Part shown: one piece after another, positions 1 to 12,860 of the stretch | Numbering within the stretch: the first letter of the stretch is position 1 | Layout of the letters: each line of letters begins with the position of its first letter | Origin: an uncultured bacterium | GTDB taxonomy: Bacteria > Planctomycetota > UBA1135 > GCA-002686595 | Direction: 5' to 3' | DNA length: 14,853 bases | Assembly (NCBI GenBank): GCA_902826945.1 | Contig: CADEGS010000036.1 | Location: 1-14,853, forward strand | The notes under the pieces: model-generated | Seen by the model: the letters and a program-made list of their open reading frames with translations, nothing else | What the model was told of the DNA's origin: nothing | Database searches by the model: none | Translations under genes and position numbers: made by a program

Positions 1-793
1 TCGGCACGCGGCGGCGGTAGTCGAGGTAGTCGGCGCCGTGCAGGGCGACGAGCGTGCGCTCCTCGATCGTGACGCCGACCAGGATGTAGCCGGTGACGAG
101 CAGCGCGAAGAGCAGGTGGCCCTGGCTCATGTGCGGCGTGCTCCAGAAGGCGAGCAGGAAGCCGAGCATCAGCGGGTGGCGCACGAGCTTGTAGAGCGAG
201 CGCTCCTGGAAGCGCGCCGGACGGTGCGGGCGGCCGAAGGCGAACGAGAGCGTCTGGCGCAGGCCGAAGAGCTCGAAGTGGTCGATCAGGAAGGTCGCGT
301 AGAGCACCGTGGCCCAGCCCAGCGCGCCCACCGCCCACAGGAGCGCGGCCGCCGGCCCCTCGACGTGCCACACGACGGCGGGCAGCGCGCGCCACTGCCA
401 GACGAGCAACCACAGGATCGCGCAGGTGACGAGCACGAACGTGCTGCGCTCGAGCTCGACGGGCACGATGCGCGTCCAGCGGCGCTTGAAGGCGATGCGC
501 GCCATGATCGTGTGCTGCAGCGCGAACAGGCCGAGCAGGCCGCCGTTCACCGCCAGCGCCGTGCCGAGCGCCGCCTCCCTCCCGCCGTCGATCGTGCGCG
601 GCACGACGAGGCCGGTCACGAAGCCCATCACGGTCAGGAAGGTGGCCAGGAAGAGCAGGTAGACGAGCGCCCCGCCGGCGCCGGTCGCCGCGCGGCGGGC
701 GCGCGAGGCCCCCGATGCGGCGGGGGTCGGTGCGCGGCGCGAGCGGGCGATCGGGAGGTCGTTCAAGGACGGTGCGACGGTCGAGGTGGTCAT
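1..793 (-). CDS. mddA: MddA-like methanethiol S-methyltransferase (NnrU/ICMT-type membrane methyltransferase), 3' end cut by window
   Basis: Integral membrane methyltransferase; family members transfer a methyl group from S-adenosylmethionine to methanethiol, giving dimethyl sulfide. 264 codons are present and probably only a few C-terminal residues are missing. Seen: a hydrophobic block at about 42-64 (LVYLLFLATFLTVMGF), then FALQH followed by ARIAFKRRWTRIVP, ERSTFVLV, WQWRALPAVVW, a DHFELFGLRQ segment, RHP at 205-207 and the acidic pair E244-E245. RHP and EE are the SAM-binding marks of isoprenylcysteine-methyltransferase-like enzymes, and the intervening blocks match the MddA branch as I remember it. 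The ATG at 793 is used because no other good start lies before the first membrane segment. It gives an Arg/Ala/Pro-rich N-terminal extension of about 40 residues that MddA proteins usually lack, and there is no strong Shine-Dalgarno. It is last in the minus-strand series after the DUF748 gene. Substrate is inferred; it could act on another thiol. Confidence 0.8.
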   Translation of the reverse strand, partial: MTTSTVAPSLNDLPIARSRRAPTPAASGASRARRAATGAGGALVYLLFLATFLTVMGFVTGLVVPRTIDGGREAALGTALAVNGGLLGLFALQHTIMARIAFKRRWTRIVPVELERSTFVLVTCAILWLLVWQWRALPAVVWHVEGPAAALLWAVGALGWATVLYATFLIDHFELFGLRQTLSFAFGRPHRPARFQERSLYKLVRHPLMLGFLLAFWSTPHMSQGHLLFALLVTGYILVGVTIEERTLVALHGADYLDYRRRVP

Positions 794-974
794 GGCTTCG
801 GCTGGGTGAGTCGGGGTCGGGCAGAGGGGCGCACTCGCCCCGCTCCCCTCCTGGCGCGCTCCGCGCCCGCCGGCTGCCACGGAACCCGGGAATGCTGCCC
901 GATCGGGGCTGGCGGCCCCCAGGGAGGAGGACGGGGGCGGCTCCGGCCCGGGCGGCGGGTCGGGGCGCCGGGCT

Positions 975-978
<4 letters not shown>
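790..978 (-). other. 62-codon open frame bridging the DUF748 and mddA genes; probably not a protein gene
   Basis: This frame starts with an ATG that overlaps the stop of the large upstream gene (ATGA, 978-975). It ends with a TGA that overlaps the mddA ATG (ATGA, 793-790). That geometry is typical of translational coupling. The product would be Arg/Pro/Gly-rich (starts MKPGAPTRRPGRSRPRP, ends LTQPKP) with no domain, signal or membrane segment. Twelve of 62 sense codons end in A or T, whereas real genes here almost never do, so I judge it a spacer that happens to stay open. It may still let ribosomes travel from the upstream gene to mddA. Nothing else is visible in the 181-base gap. Confidence 0.2.
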
Positions 979-6619
<5,641 letters not shown>

Positions 6620-6623
<4 letters not shown>

Positions 6624-8056
6624 CCGTCCTCCTCCTCCGCTGCGGCCAGCGCCGCGCGGCGCTCCTCGCGCGATCCGAGCGGGTCGTAGCCGGCCGGCGC
6701 CGCGCCGCGCTCGCGCAGCCAGTCGTAGGCGCGCACGCGCGCGGCGGGGCTCGCGTCCTCGAGGAAGATCCGGTTCTCGGCCGCGAAGCGCGCGCGCGCG
6801 TCGGCCGCGCCGGCGCAGCCCGCCAGCGCCTCGAGCACGAGGTCGGGATGGCGGCCGAGCTCGCCCGCCTGGCGCAGGAGGAGCGCGACGAGCTCGGGCT
6901 CCGGCGCGCGCGCGGGATCGTCGAGCCGGCGCGCCAGCCACGCGTAGGCGCACGCGTCGAGGAACCAGCCGAGCCGCTCGGCCTGGTCGAGCTCGGGGCC
7001 GGCGCTCGCCAGGCGCTCGCGCACGTCGTCCTGGAACGCGGCCAGCGTCTCGTCGTCCGCGACGAGGGCCAGCTCGCCGGCGAAGCCCGCGCCGGTCGCG
7101 TCCGCCAGGAAGACCAGCGCGGAGCGGTGCGGGCGGCGGCGCGCGAGCGCGTCCAGCGCGCTCGAGCGCTCCAGGCGGAAGACGCCGGCCTCGAGCGGCG
7201 CGGCCGCGCGGCGCGCGCGCGCGCGCGCCTCCTCCAGGCTCGCGCGCGCCGCCTGGCGCGACGCGGCGAGCTCGAGCGCGGCCTCGGGAGCGACGGCGTC
7301 GTCCGCGCTCGCCGGCGCCGCGCGCAGCAGGCGCAGCTCGAGCGCGAGGACCGCGCCGGGCAGGCGCTCGCGCGGCGCGGGCAGAAGGAGCACGAGGGGT
7401 CGCGCGAGGTCGTCGGCCTCGACGTCGAGCACGAGCCGCTCGCGCCGCTCGGCGGGAGCCGCCGGCGGCCGGCGCGGCTCGTCGGCCACGTCGCTCGCCG
7501 TGCGCGGCTCGGCGGCCAGGCCCTCGAGGACCAGCGCGAGCTCGAGCGCGGCGCGCCCCGGCGCCGGCTCGAGCGGGCGCGAGGCGAGCACGCCGACGCG
7601 CCGCCAGGGCGTGCGCGCGGGCTCGCGGCTCTCCGGATCGGGCGCGCTCTCCCAGGAGAGCGCGCTGCCCGGCCACAGGAAGCCCACGTCGCGCCGCTCC
7701 CAGCTCGCCTCGGGCGGGACCGCGCCGCTCGGCGCGACGCGCACGCCGCGCGCCAGCTCGCCGCGCACGCGCAGCGGGTCCTCGCTCGGCTCGACGATCG
7801 CCTGGCGCACGAGCGCGCCGAGCGGCGTGCCCTCGACGGGCCAGGCGTCGAGGCGCGCGAGCCGCAGCTCGAGCGTCCACGGCTCCGCCTCGAGCGCCGG
7901 CTCGAGGTCCAGCGGACCGCTGAGCACGCTGCCCGCGAACGGCTCGAGCGCGGCGGCGTACGGCGGCGGCGGCGCGCGGCGCGGCGCGGCGCAGGCGGCG
8001 GCCGCGAGGAGCGACGCGAGCGCCGCGCGCCGGGCGGAAGGGGGGCGGAGCGGCAT
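6620..8056 (-). CDS. Putative lipoprotein of unknown function, 478 aa, coupled to the DUF748 gene
   Basis: I do not recognise this protein. Seen: an N-terminal signal with Arg-Arg at 9-10, a hydrophobic stretch ASLLAAAAC and Cys22 in a weak lipobox (Ala-Ala-Ala-Cys), followed by a Pro-rich stretch, so an exported lipoprotein is likely. Residues to about 250 look like beta-rich domains with balanced acidic and hydrophobic residues. An Ala/Arg/Glu helix lies near 260-290. The last 150 residues look all-helical (DQAERLGWFLDACAYAWLAR, then ARVRAYDWLRERG.APAGYDPLG), possibly repeats of helical pairs. No catalytic motif stands out. Its TGA overlaps the ATG of the giant AsmA/DUF748 gene, so the two are almost certainly co-translated, and a role as its envelope partner is inferred. 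The ATG at 8056 is the first start after the divergent region. It has no Shine-Dalgarno but a GATACT box 11 bases upstream. Confidence 0.85.
6628..6638 (-). promoter_or_regulatory. Ribosome binding site of the giant DUF748 gene
   Basis: On the minus strand this is GGAGGAGGAGG, a triple overlapping Shine-Dalgarno ending 4 bases before the ATG at 6623; its middle copy sits at the usual distance of 7. It lies inside the last codons of the upstream gene (Glu-Glu-Glu-Asp-Gly). Together with the 4-base ATGA overlap (6623-6620) it points to coupled but independently strong initiation of the downstream gene. Confidence 0.75.
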
Positions 8057-8172
8057 GGCGCGGCGCCAGTATCGCCGGGCGCGCGCGCGCCGGCCACGCT
8101 CGATCGTCGGACGGCGCCGCCTCGCGCCCGACGCCCGCCCGCGGGCCGCCGCGCGTAGACTTCGCGGCCCGC
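8057..8172. promoter_or_regulatory. Divergent promoter region between the lipoprotein gene and truD
   Basis: This 116-base gap separates divergent start codons, so both promoters must lie here or extend into the genes. The only A/T-containing hexamers of -10 type are GATACT (minus strand, 8073-8068) and TAGACT (plus strand, 8156-8161), each exactly 11 bases before its ATG. Neither gene has a Shine-Dalgarno, so very short leaders or leaderless messages are plausible. No good -35 box is visible for either. A (GC)6 run lies at 8079-8090. Confidence 0.45.
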
Positions 8173-9411
8173 ATGGACTGGCCCTGGCCCTACGCCACGC
8201 CGGACGTCGCGCCGATCCCCGGGCGGATCAAGGAGCGCGAGGAGGACTTCGAGGTCGAGGAGCTGCCGCTCTACCCGGCGAGCGGCGAGGGCACGCACCT
8301 CTTCCTGACGGTCGAGAAGCGCGGCCTGACGACCGCCGACGCGGCGCGCGAGGTGGCGCGCGCCGCGGGCGTGCCGCCGCACGCGGTCGGCTTCGCCGGG
8401 CAGAAGGACGCGCGCGCGCTGACGCGCCAGCGCCTGTCGGTCGAGCACGCAGACCCCGCGCGCGTGCTGGCGCTCTCCCACCCGCGCCTGCGCGTGCTCG
8501 CCGTCGAGCGCCACGGGAACAAGCTCAAGCTCGGCCACCTGGCGGGAAACCGCTTCGCGATCCGCGTGCGCGGGATGCCGCCCGAGCGCGAGGGCGACGC
8601 GCGCGCCGTGCTCGAGCGCCTGGCGCGCCGCGGCGTGCCGAACTACTTCGGCCCGCAGCGCTTCGGCGCGCGCGGCGACGGCTGGCGCGTCGGGCGCGCG
8701 CTCCTGCACGGCGCTCCCGACGAGGCGCTGGCGGTCTTCGCCGGCCGCCCCGGCGCGCTCGACCACGGCGCGGTGCTGCGCGCGCGCACGCTCTTCGAGC
8801 AGGGCGATCTGGAGCGCGCCGCGCGCGCCTGGCCGGGCTCCTTCCGCGACGCGCGGCGCGCGGTCGGCACGCTGGCGCGCACCGGCTCGGCCGCGCGCGC
8901 GGTGCGCGCGATCGACCGGCGGCTCCTGGCGCTGTTCGTCTCGGCCTGGCAGTCGTGGCTCTTCAACGAGCTCCTGGCGCGGCGCATCGCCGACTACGAG
9001 CGCGTGCGGGAGGGCGACGTCGCCGTGCGCGAGGCGAGCGGGGGGCTCTTCGTCGTCGAGGACGCGGCGCTCGAGGCGCCGCGCGCGGAGCGCTTCGAGA
9101 TCTCGCCCGCCGGCCCGCTCTTCGGCCGGCGCATGACGCCCGCGGCGGGCGAGCCGGCGCGGCTGGAGGCCGAGGTGCTCGCCGCGGCGGAGGAGAGCGA
9201 GGCGACCTTCGCCGCGCGCGGCCCGTTCCAGCCGCGCGGCGGGCGCCGCTCGCTGCGCTTCCGCCTCGACGAGCTCGCGCTGGAGAGCGGCCGCGACGAG
9301 CACGGCCGCTTCACGCGCCTCTCGTTCGTGCTGCCGAGCGGCTGCTACGCCACCGCCGTCGTGGCCGAGCTGCTCAAGCGCGCCGGGCACGAGGACGAGC
9401 CGGCGGGCTGA
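8173..9411 (+). CDS. truD: tRNA pseudouridine(13) synthase TruD, 412 aa
   Basis: Cytoplasmic RNA-modifying enzyme that isomerises U13 of tRNAs (tRNA-Glu in Escherichia coli) to pseudouridine. Seen in order: the family N-terminal block IKEREEDFEVEELPLY at 19-34, then GEGTHLFLTVEKRG at 38-51, and the catalytic block GFAGQKDARALTRQ at 73-86 with catalytic Asp79. The TruD signature NYFGPQRFG is at 157-165, SAWQSWLFNELL at 257-268, FQPRGGRRSLRF at 352-363, and the ending is LPSGCYATAVVAELL. At 412 residues it is longer than the E. coli enzyme (about 350), with extra residues in the insertion domain between the two signature halves. The start at 8173 fits because family homology begins within 20 residues. 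No Shine-Dalgarno is visible. It is followed after 69 bases by the antiporter gene on the same strand, but the functions are unrelated. All key residues are present. Confidence 0.95.
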   Translation: MDWPWPYATPDVAPIPGRIKEREEDFEVEELPLYPASGEGTHLFLTVEKRGLTTADAAREVARAAGVPPHAVGFAGQKDARALTRQRLSVEHADPARVLALSHPRLRVLAVERHGNKLKLGHLAGNRFAIRVRGMPPEREGDARAVLERLARRGVPNYFGPQRFGARGDGWRVGRALLHGAPDEALAVFAGRPGALDHGAVLRARTLFEQGDLERAARAWPGSFRDARRAVGTLARTGSAARAVRAIDRRLLALFVSAWQSWLFNELLARRIADYERVREGDVAVREASGGLFVVEDAALEAPRAERFEISPAGPLFGRRMTPAAGEPARLEAEVLAAAEESEATFAARGPFQPRGGRRSLRFRLDELALESGRDEHGRFTRLSFVLPSGCYATAVVAELLKRAGHEDEPAG

Positions 9412-9480
9412 AGCGCGCGTCCGCACGTGCCCGCGCCGTCCGCGCGCGATACCGTGATCGGCCCGCTCGCCGAGCCACCC

Positions 9481-10542
9481 ATGCTGTACGTGACGATGCT
9501 CCTCGCCCTGGTCGTGCTGACGCTGGGCGCCGACTGGCTGGTGCGCGGCGCCGTGCGCCTGGCCGAGCGCTTCGGCGTCTCGCGCCTGCTCGTCGCGCTG
9601 ACGATCGTGGCCTTCGGCACGAGCGCGCCCGAGCTCGCGGTCAGCGTGCACTCGACCCTGCACGGCCAGCCCGACGTCGCGGTCGGCAACGTGGTCGGCA
9701 GCAACGTGATGAACCTGCTCCTGATCCTCGGGCTGGCGGCGCTCTTCGCGCCGCTCGTGATCGCGCGCAAGCTCGTGCGCATCGACATCCCGGTGCTGGT
9801 GGCGGTCTCGGCGCTGCTCCTCCTGCTCTCGCTCGACGGGTCGATCGGGCGGCTGGACGGCGTGCTGCTCTTCGCGGGCGGCGTGGGCTACACGCTGCTG
9901 TCGGTGCGCCTGGCGCGCAGCGACGAGCAGGTCGAGGGCGAGCCGCGCCCCGCGCCGCGCGGGAAGGCCGCCGGGGACCTGGGCTGGATCGTGGCCGGCC
10001 TCGTGCTGCTCGTCGTGGGCGCGCGCTGGTTCGTGGACGGCGCCGTCGAGCTGGCGCGCGCGCTGGGCGTCAGCGAGCTCGTCATCGGCCTGACGATCGT
10101 CGCCATCGGCACCTCGCTGCCGGAGCTCGCCACCTCGGTCGTCGCCGCGCTGCGCGGCGAGCGCGACGTCGCCGTCGGCAACGTCGTCGGCAGCAACCTG
10201 CTGAACATCCTGGCGATCCTCGGCCTGTGCGGGCTGCTCGCGCCCGACGGCGTGGCGGTCTCGCCCGCGCTCGTGGGCTTCGACATGCCGGTCATGATCG
10301 CCGCCGCCTTCGCCACGCTGCCGATCGCGCTCGCGCGCGGCCGCATCGCGCGCTGGGAGGGAGCCTTCTTCCTGCTCGCGTACGCCGCCTACGCGCTCTA
10401 CCTCGTGCTGCGCGCGACCGAGCACGACTCGCTGCCGCTCTACAGCTCGGTCATGCTGCGCTTCGTGCTGCCGCTGGTGGCCGTGACCCTGCTCGTGCTC
10501 CTCGCGCAGGGCCTCCAGCGCCGCCGCGCGGGCGCGCGCTAG
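9481..10542 (+). CDS. Calcium/sodium antiporter of the CaCA family (YrbG-like), 353 aa
   Basis: Inner-membrane cation antiporter that exchanges Ca2+ for Na+ or H+. Seen: about ten hydrophobic segments and two inverted alpha repeats that form the ion site. Repeat 1 has GTSAPE at 46-51 and GNVVGSN at 69-75; repeat 2 has GTSLPE at 210-215 and GNVVGSN at 233-239. The ion-binding Glu51 and Glu215 and the Asn residues are all kept. A short hydrophilic loop (about 143-162) divides the halves. Length is close to YrbG (about 325). A GTG at 9427 would add 18 residues, but the ATG at 9481 puts the first membrane segment directly at the N terminus as in relatives, so I prefer it. Shine-Dalgarno is weak. 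A GATACC box at 9448-9453 could be a -10 element, so it may have its own promoter as well as readthrough from truD. Its TAG overlaps the convergent stop of the 89-residue gene. Confidence 0.93.
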   Translation: MLYVTMLLALVVLTLGADWLVRGAVRLAERFGVSRLLVALTIVAFGTSAPELAVSVHSTLHGQPDVAVGNVVGSNVMNLLLILGLAALFAPLVIARKLVRIDIPVLVAVSALLLLLSLDGSIGRLDGVLLFAGGVGYTLLSVRLARSDEQVEGEPRPAPRGKAAGDLGWIVAGLVLLVVGARWFVDGAVELARALGVSELVIGLTIVAIGTSLPELATSVVAALRGERDVAVGNVVGSNLLNILAILGLCGLLAPDGVAVSPALVGFDMPVMIAAAFATLPIALARGRIARWEGAFFLLAYAAYALYLVLRATEHDSLPLYSSVMLRFVLPLVAVTLLVLLAQGLQRRRAGAR

Positions 10543-10808
10543 CCTTCCTCCCAGCTCCCGCCGCGCGCGCGGATCAGGCGCTCGACGCTCTCGAGGTGGT
10601 CGAGCGCCAGGTGCTTGCGCTGGTACTTGGCGAAGAGCACGCCGCGCAGGGCGACCAGGTCCTCGAGCGGCGGCTCTTCGTAGGTCGTCCACTCGTCCTC
10701 GCCCGCGACGCGCGCGCGCAGCGTCCAGCGCTTGCCGAAGAGGTGCGCCTCGACCTCGCGCTTCTTGCCGTCCTCGGTGCGGGTCTTCCAGCCGTGTCGG
10801 TTGCGCAT
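10539..10808 (-). CDS. Small conserved-looking protein of unknown function, 89 aa
   Basis: I do not recognise this protein. It is hydrophilic and charged with no signal peptide or membrane segment, so probably cytoplasmic. The first half looks like two or three beta strands (HLFGKRWTLRARV, DEWTTYEEP), the second half like one or two helices (LEDLVALRGVLFAKYQRKHLA, then LDHLESVERLIRARG). The codon use matches the neighbouring genes, and the amino-acid mix (Trp, Lys, Tyr, His) is unlike the Arg/Ala/Pro mix of spurious frames, which supports a real gene. Its ATG lies four bases after the stop of the 659-residue gene (10813), so the two are probably one transcript. Its TAG sits in a CTAG shared with the convergent antiporter gene. 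Confidence 0.75.
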   Translation of the reverse strand: MRNRHGWKTRTEDGKKREVEAHLFGKRWTLRARVAGEDEWTTYEEPPLEDLVALRGVLFAKYQRKHLALDHLESVERLIRARGGSWEEG

Positions 10809-10812
10809 CGAT

Positions 10813-12792
10813 TCACCCGCGCGGCGGAACGACCAGGCGCAGCGCGTGCTCGCCTCCCTCGACGACCTCGAGCGCGCCGGCGACGACCGTGTCCGGCCCC
10901 CCGGCGCTCTCCCAGCGGATCTCGAAGCGGTGCGCGCCGCGCGCCAGCGCCTCGAAGCGCGCGACGCCGTCGCGGCCCGTGCGCGCGCCGTCCCAGCGCG
11001 GCGCGGCCTCGGCGGCCTCGCTCGCCACGGGCAGATGGCGCACCCAGGCGTGAGCGACCGGCGCGCCGTGCTCGTCGACGACCTCGACCAGGGCGCGCGC
11101 GGGCGCGCGCAGGCGCACGACGCGCTCGCCGAGCGCGCCTCCCGCCGCAGGCTCCTGCGCCGGCAGGAAGCCCGGGTGGCGCACGACGAGCGTCGCGCCC
11201 GGCCGGCCGTGGACGCGCGCGCGCCCGTCGGCGCCCGTGCGCGCCACGCGCCAGGGGTCGTCCTCCGCCGGCGCGGGAGCGCTCGCGGAGCGCAGCTCGA
11301 CCTCCGCGCCCTCGACCGGCGCGCCGCTCGCGTCGGCCAGCACGAGCACGAGGGCCTCGGGCAGCGGCTCGAGCGCGAGCACGCCGAGCGCGAGCGTCGT
11401 GCCGGCGGCGGGCGCGAGCTCCCCGACGACGAGCGTCTCGTGCCCCGGCGCGGCGACGCGCAGCGTCACCGGGCGGGCGCCGCAGTCGAAGAGCAGCGGG
11501 AAGCGCACGCGACCGTCGGGAAAGTCGTGCCGCGGGCGCCCGTCGTCCTCCGCGAGCGGCACGAGCAGCGTGCAGCCCGCGCGCGCCTCGAGCACGGGGA
11601 GCGGCAGGCCGCTCGCCGCGTCCACCGCCTGGAAGGCGAGCGCCGTCTCGCCGCGCAGCGCGAGCGCGACGCCGCGCTCGCCCGCGCCGGCCTCGACCCA
11701 CGCGCTGTCCGGCCGCGCGGCGGCGTGCGCGCCCGCGCGCCAGACCGCGAGGCGGTAGCGCCGCCCGGGCTCGAGCCCGCGCACGGCGAAGGCGCCCTGC
11801 GCGCCGACGCCCGCCTCGCGCGCGGCGGGCAGCGCGTCCTCGGCGGACGCCGGGCCGCGGTAGGCGGGCGCGCCCCCGCCCGGCGGCGCATCGGGCGCGG
11901 CGAGCGGGATCGCGCGCACGAGCGCTCCCGCGAGCGCCTGCGGGTCGCCCGTCACGCGGCCGTCGATCGAGACGCCGTCGGCCAGCACGAGCGAGAGACC
12001 CTCGACGACCTCGCCCGGCGCGCTCGTGCGCCCCTCGCACACGAGGTCGGGGTGATCGTCGGCGCGCACGAGCATTCGCCACGGCCCGCTCGCCAGGCCT
12101 TCGGCGCGGAAGGCGCCGCGCGCGTCGCTCTTCGCGAGCAGCTCGCCGGCCTCCGCCGCGGCCGGCAGGCCGGAGCGGTTCACGGGGTCGAGCGCGCGCA
12201 GGGCGGCGCCCGCGACCGGCTGGCCGGCGCGGTCGCGCACGACGCCCTCGAGCACGACGCCGCGCGCGAGCGCCAGGGTCCCGAGCGCGCGCGCGCGCGC
12301 GTCGAGCGGGCGCTCGAGCGGCGCGAAGCCCGTCGCGCGCACGGCCAGCCGCAGCTCGGGCGACGCGACGAGCGCGCCGAGCGGCAGGACGAAGGCGCCG
12401 TCTGCGTCGCTGCGCGCGCGCAGGCCGGCGTCGGGGGCGCGCCGCAGGAGCTCCTGCGGCGAGAGCACGCGCTCCGCCAGGCGCCCGGCGCGCAGCGCGA
12501 AGACGTCCGCGCCGGCGACGGGCACGCCGTCCGCGTCCACGAGCCGGCCGCGCAGCGCGGGCTCGCCGGCGCGCTCCTCCTCCACCGACGCGCGAGCGTC
12601 GGGCGCGGGGGCGGGCGCGTCTGCGGCGAGAGCCGCAGGCGCGGCGGGCGAGGGACGCGCGCTGTCCTGGTCCGGACGCGCGACGTCCGCGCGCTCGTCC
12701 GGCGCCGCGCGCCGCGCGCCGCGCACGACCAGCGCCGCCGCGAGCGCGCCCGCGCACGCGAGCAGGAGGAGCGAGACGTTGCGCGCGCGCAC
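10813..12792 (-). CDS. Membrane-anchored protein with repeated carboxypeptidase-regulatory-like domains, 659 aa
   Basis: Cell-envelope protein with no catalytic domain visible. Seen: GTG start, an N-terminal anchor at about 6-25 (VSLLLLACAGALAAALVV) followed by Arg residues, a Pro/Ala/Asp-rich linker to about 75, then a string of beta-sandwich domains. Domains with the typical G.V.D..G.PVAGA...... TDADG.F....L..G...L.V...G. pattern start near 78, 175, 271, 481 and 565; the region at about 380-470 is a more divergent unit. Such CarboxypepD_reg (transthyretin-like) arrays usually serve as structural or binding surface modules and are common in planctomycetes. No substrate can be named. The start is set by the anchor; the Shine-Dalgarno is weak. 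It begins 57 bases after the haloperoxidase stop, with two strong hairpins between, so it may have a separate transcript. The 89-residue gene follows after four bases. Confidence 0.85.
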   Translation of the reverse strand: MRARNVSLLLLACAGALAAALVVRGARRAAPDERADVARPDQDSARPSPAAPAALAADAPAPAPDARASVEEERAGEPALRGRLVDADGVPVAGADVFALRAGRLAERVLSPQELLRRAPDAGLRARSDADGAFVLPLGALVASPELRLAVRATGFAPLERPLDARARALGTLALARGVVLEGVVRDRAGQPVAGAALRALDPVNRSGLPAAAEAGELLAKSDARGAFRAEGLASGPWRMLVRADDHPDLVCEGRTSAPGEVVEGLSLVLADGVSIDGRVTGDPQALAGALVRAIPLAAPDAPPGGGAPAYRGPASAEDALPAAREAGVGAQGAFAVRGLEPGRRYRLAVWRAGAHAAARPDSAWVEAGAGERGVALALRGETALAFQAVDAASGLPLPVLEARAGCTLLVPLAEDDGRPRHDFPDGRVRFPLLFDCGARPVTLRVAAPGHETLVVGELAPAAGTTLALGVLALEPLPEALVLVLADASGAPVEGAEVELRSASAPAPAEDDPWRVARTGADGRARVHGRPGATLVVRHPGFLPAQEPAAGGALGERVVRLRAPARALVEVVDEHGAPVAHAWVRHLPVASEAAEAAPRWDGARTGRDGVARFEALARGAHRFEIRWESAGGPDTVVAGALEVVEGGEHALRLVVPPRG

Positions 12793-12809
12793 GGCAGTGG
12801 ATCCGGAGC

Positions 12810-12836
12810 GGCCGGCCGCGCGATCCGCGGCCGGCC
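12810..12836 (-). terminator. Strong GC-only hairpin between the haloperoxidase and the 659-residue gene
   Basis: An 11-base-pair perfect inverted repeat (arms 12810-12820 and 12826-12836, arm GGCCGGCCGCG) closes a five-base loop CGATC. It lies 14-40 bases after the haloperoxidase stop, before the GTG at 12792. There is no T run after it, so it is not a classical intrinsic terminator. Attenuation, mRNA 3'-end protection or a protein-binding site are alternatives. Confidence 0.45.
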
Positions 12837-12840
12837 CTCG

Positions 12841-12860
12841 CGGCGCCCCTCAGGGCGCCG
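12841..12860 (-). terminator. Hairpin carrying the haloperoxidase stop codon in its loop
   Basis: An 8-base-pair perfect inverted repeat (arms CGGCGCCC at 12841-12848 and GGGCGCCG at 12853-12860) with loop CTCA. The TGA stop of the haloperoxidase (12850-12852) lies in the loop. It stands directly before the 11-base-pair hairpin, making a tandem pair at the 3' end of this gene. Terminator or stabilising role is inferred; chance is higher in such GC-rich DNA. Confidence 0.35.

Noticed and set aside
9427..9480. Earlier GTG start for the antiporter, adding 18 residues
   Set aside because: The extra residues are hydrophilic and unlike family N termini; ATG at 9481 places the first membrane segment at the start.
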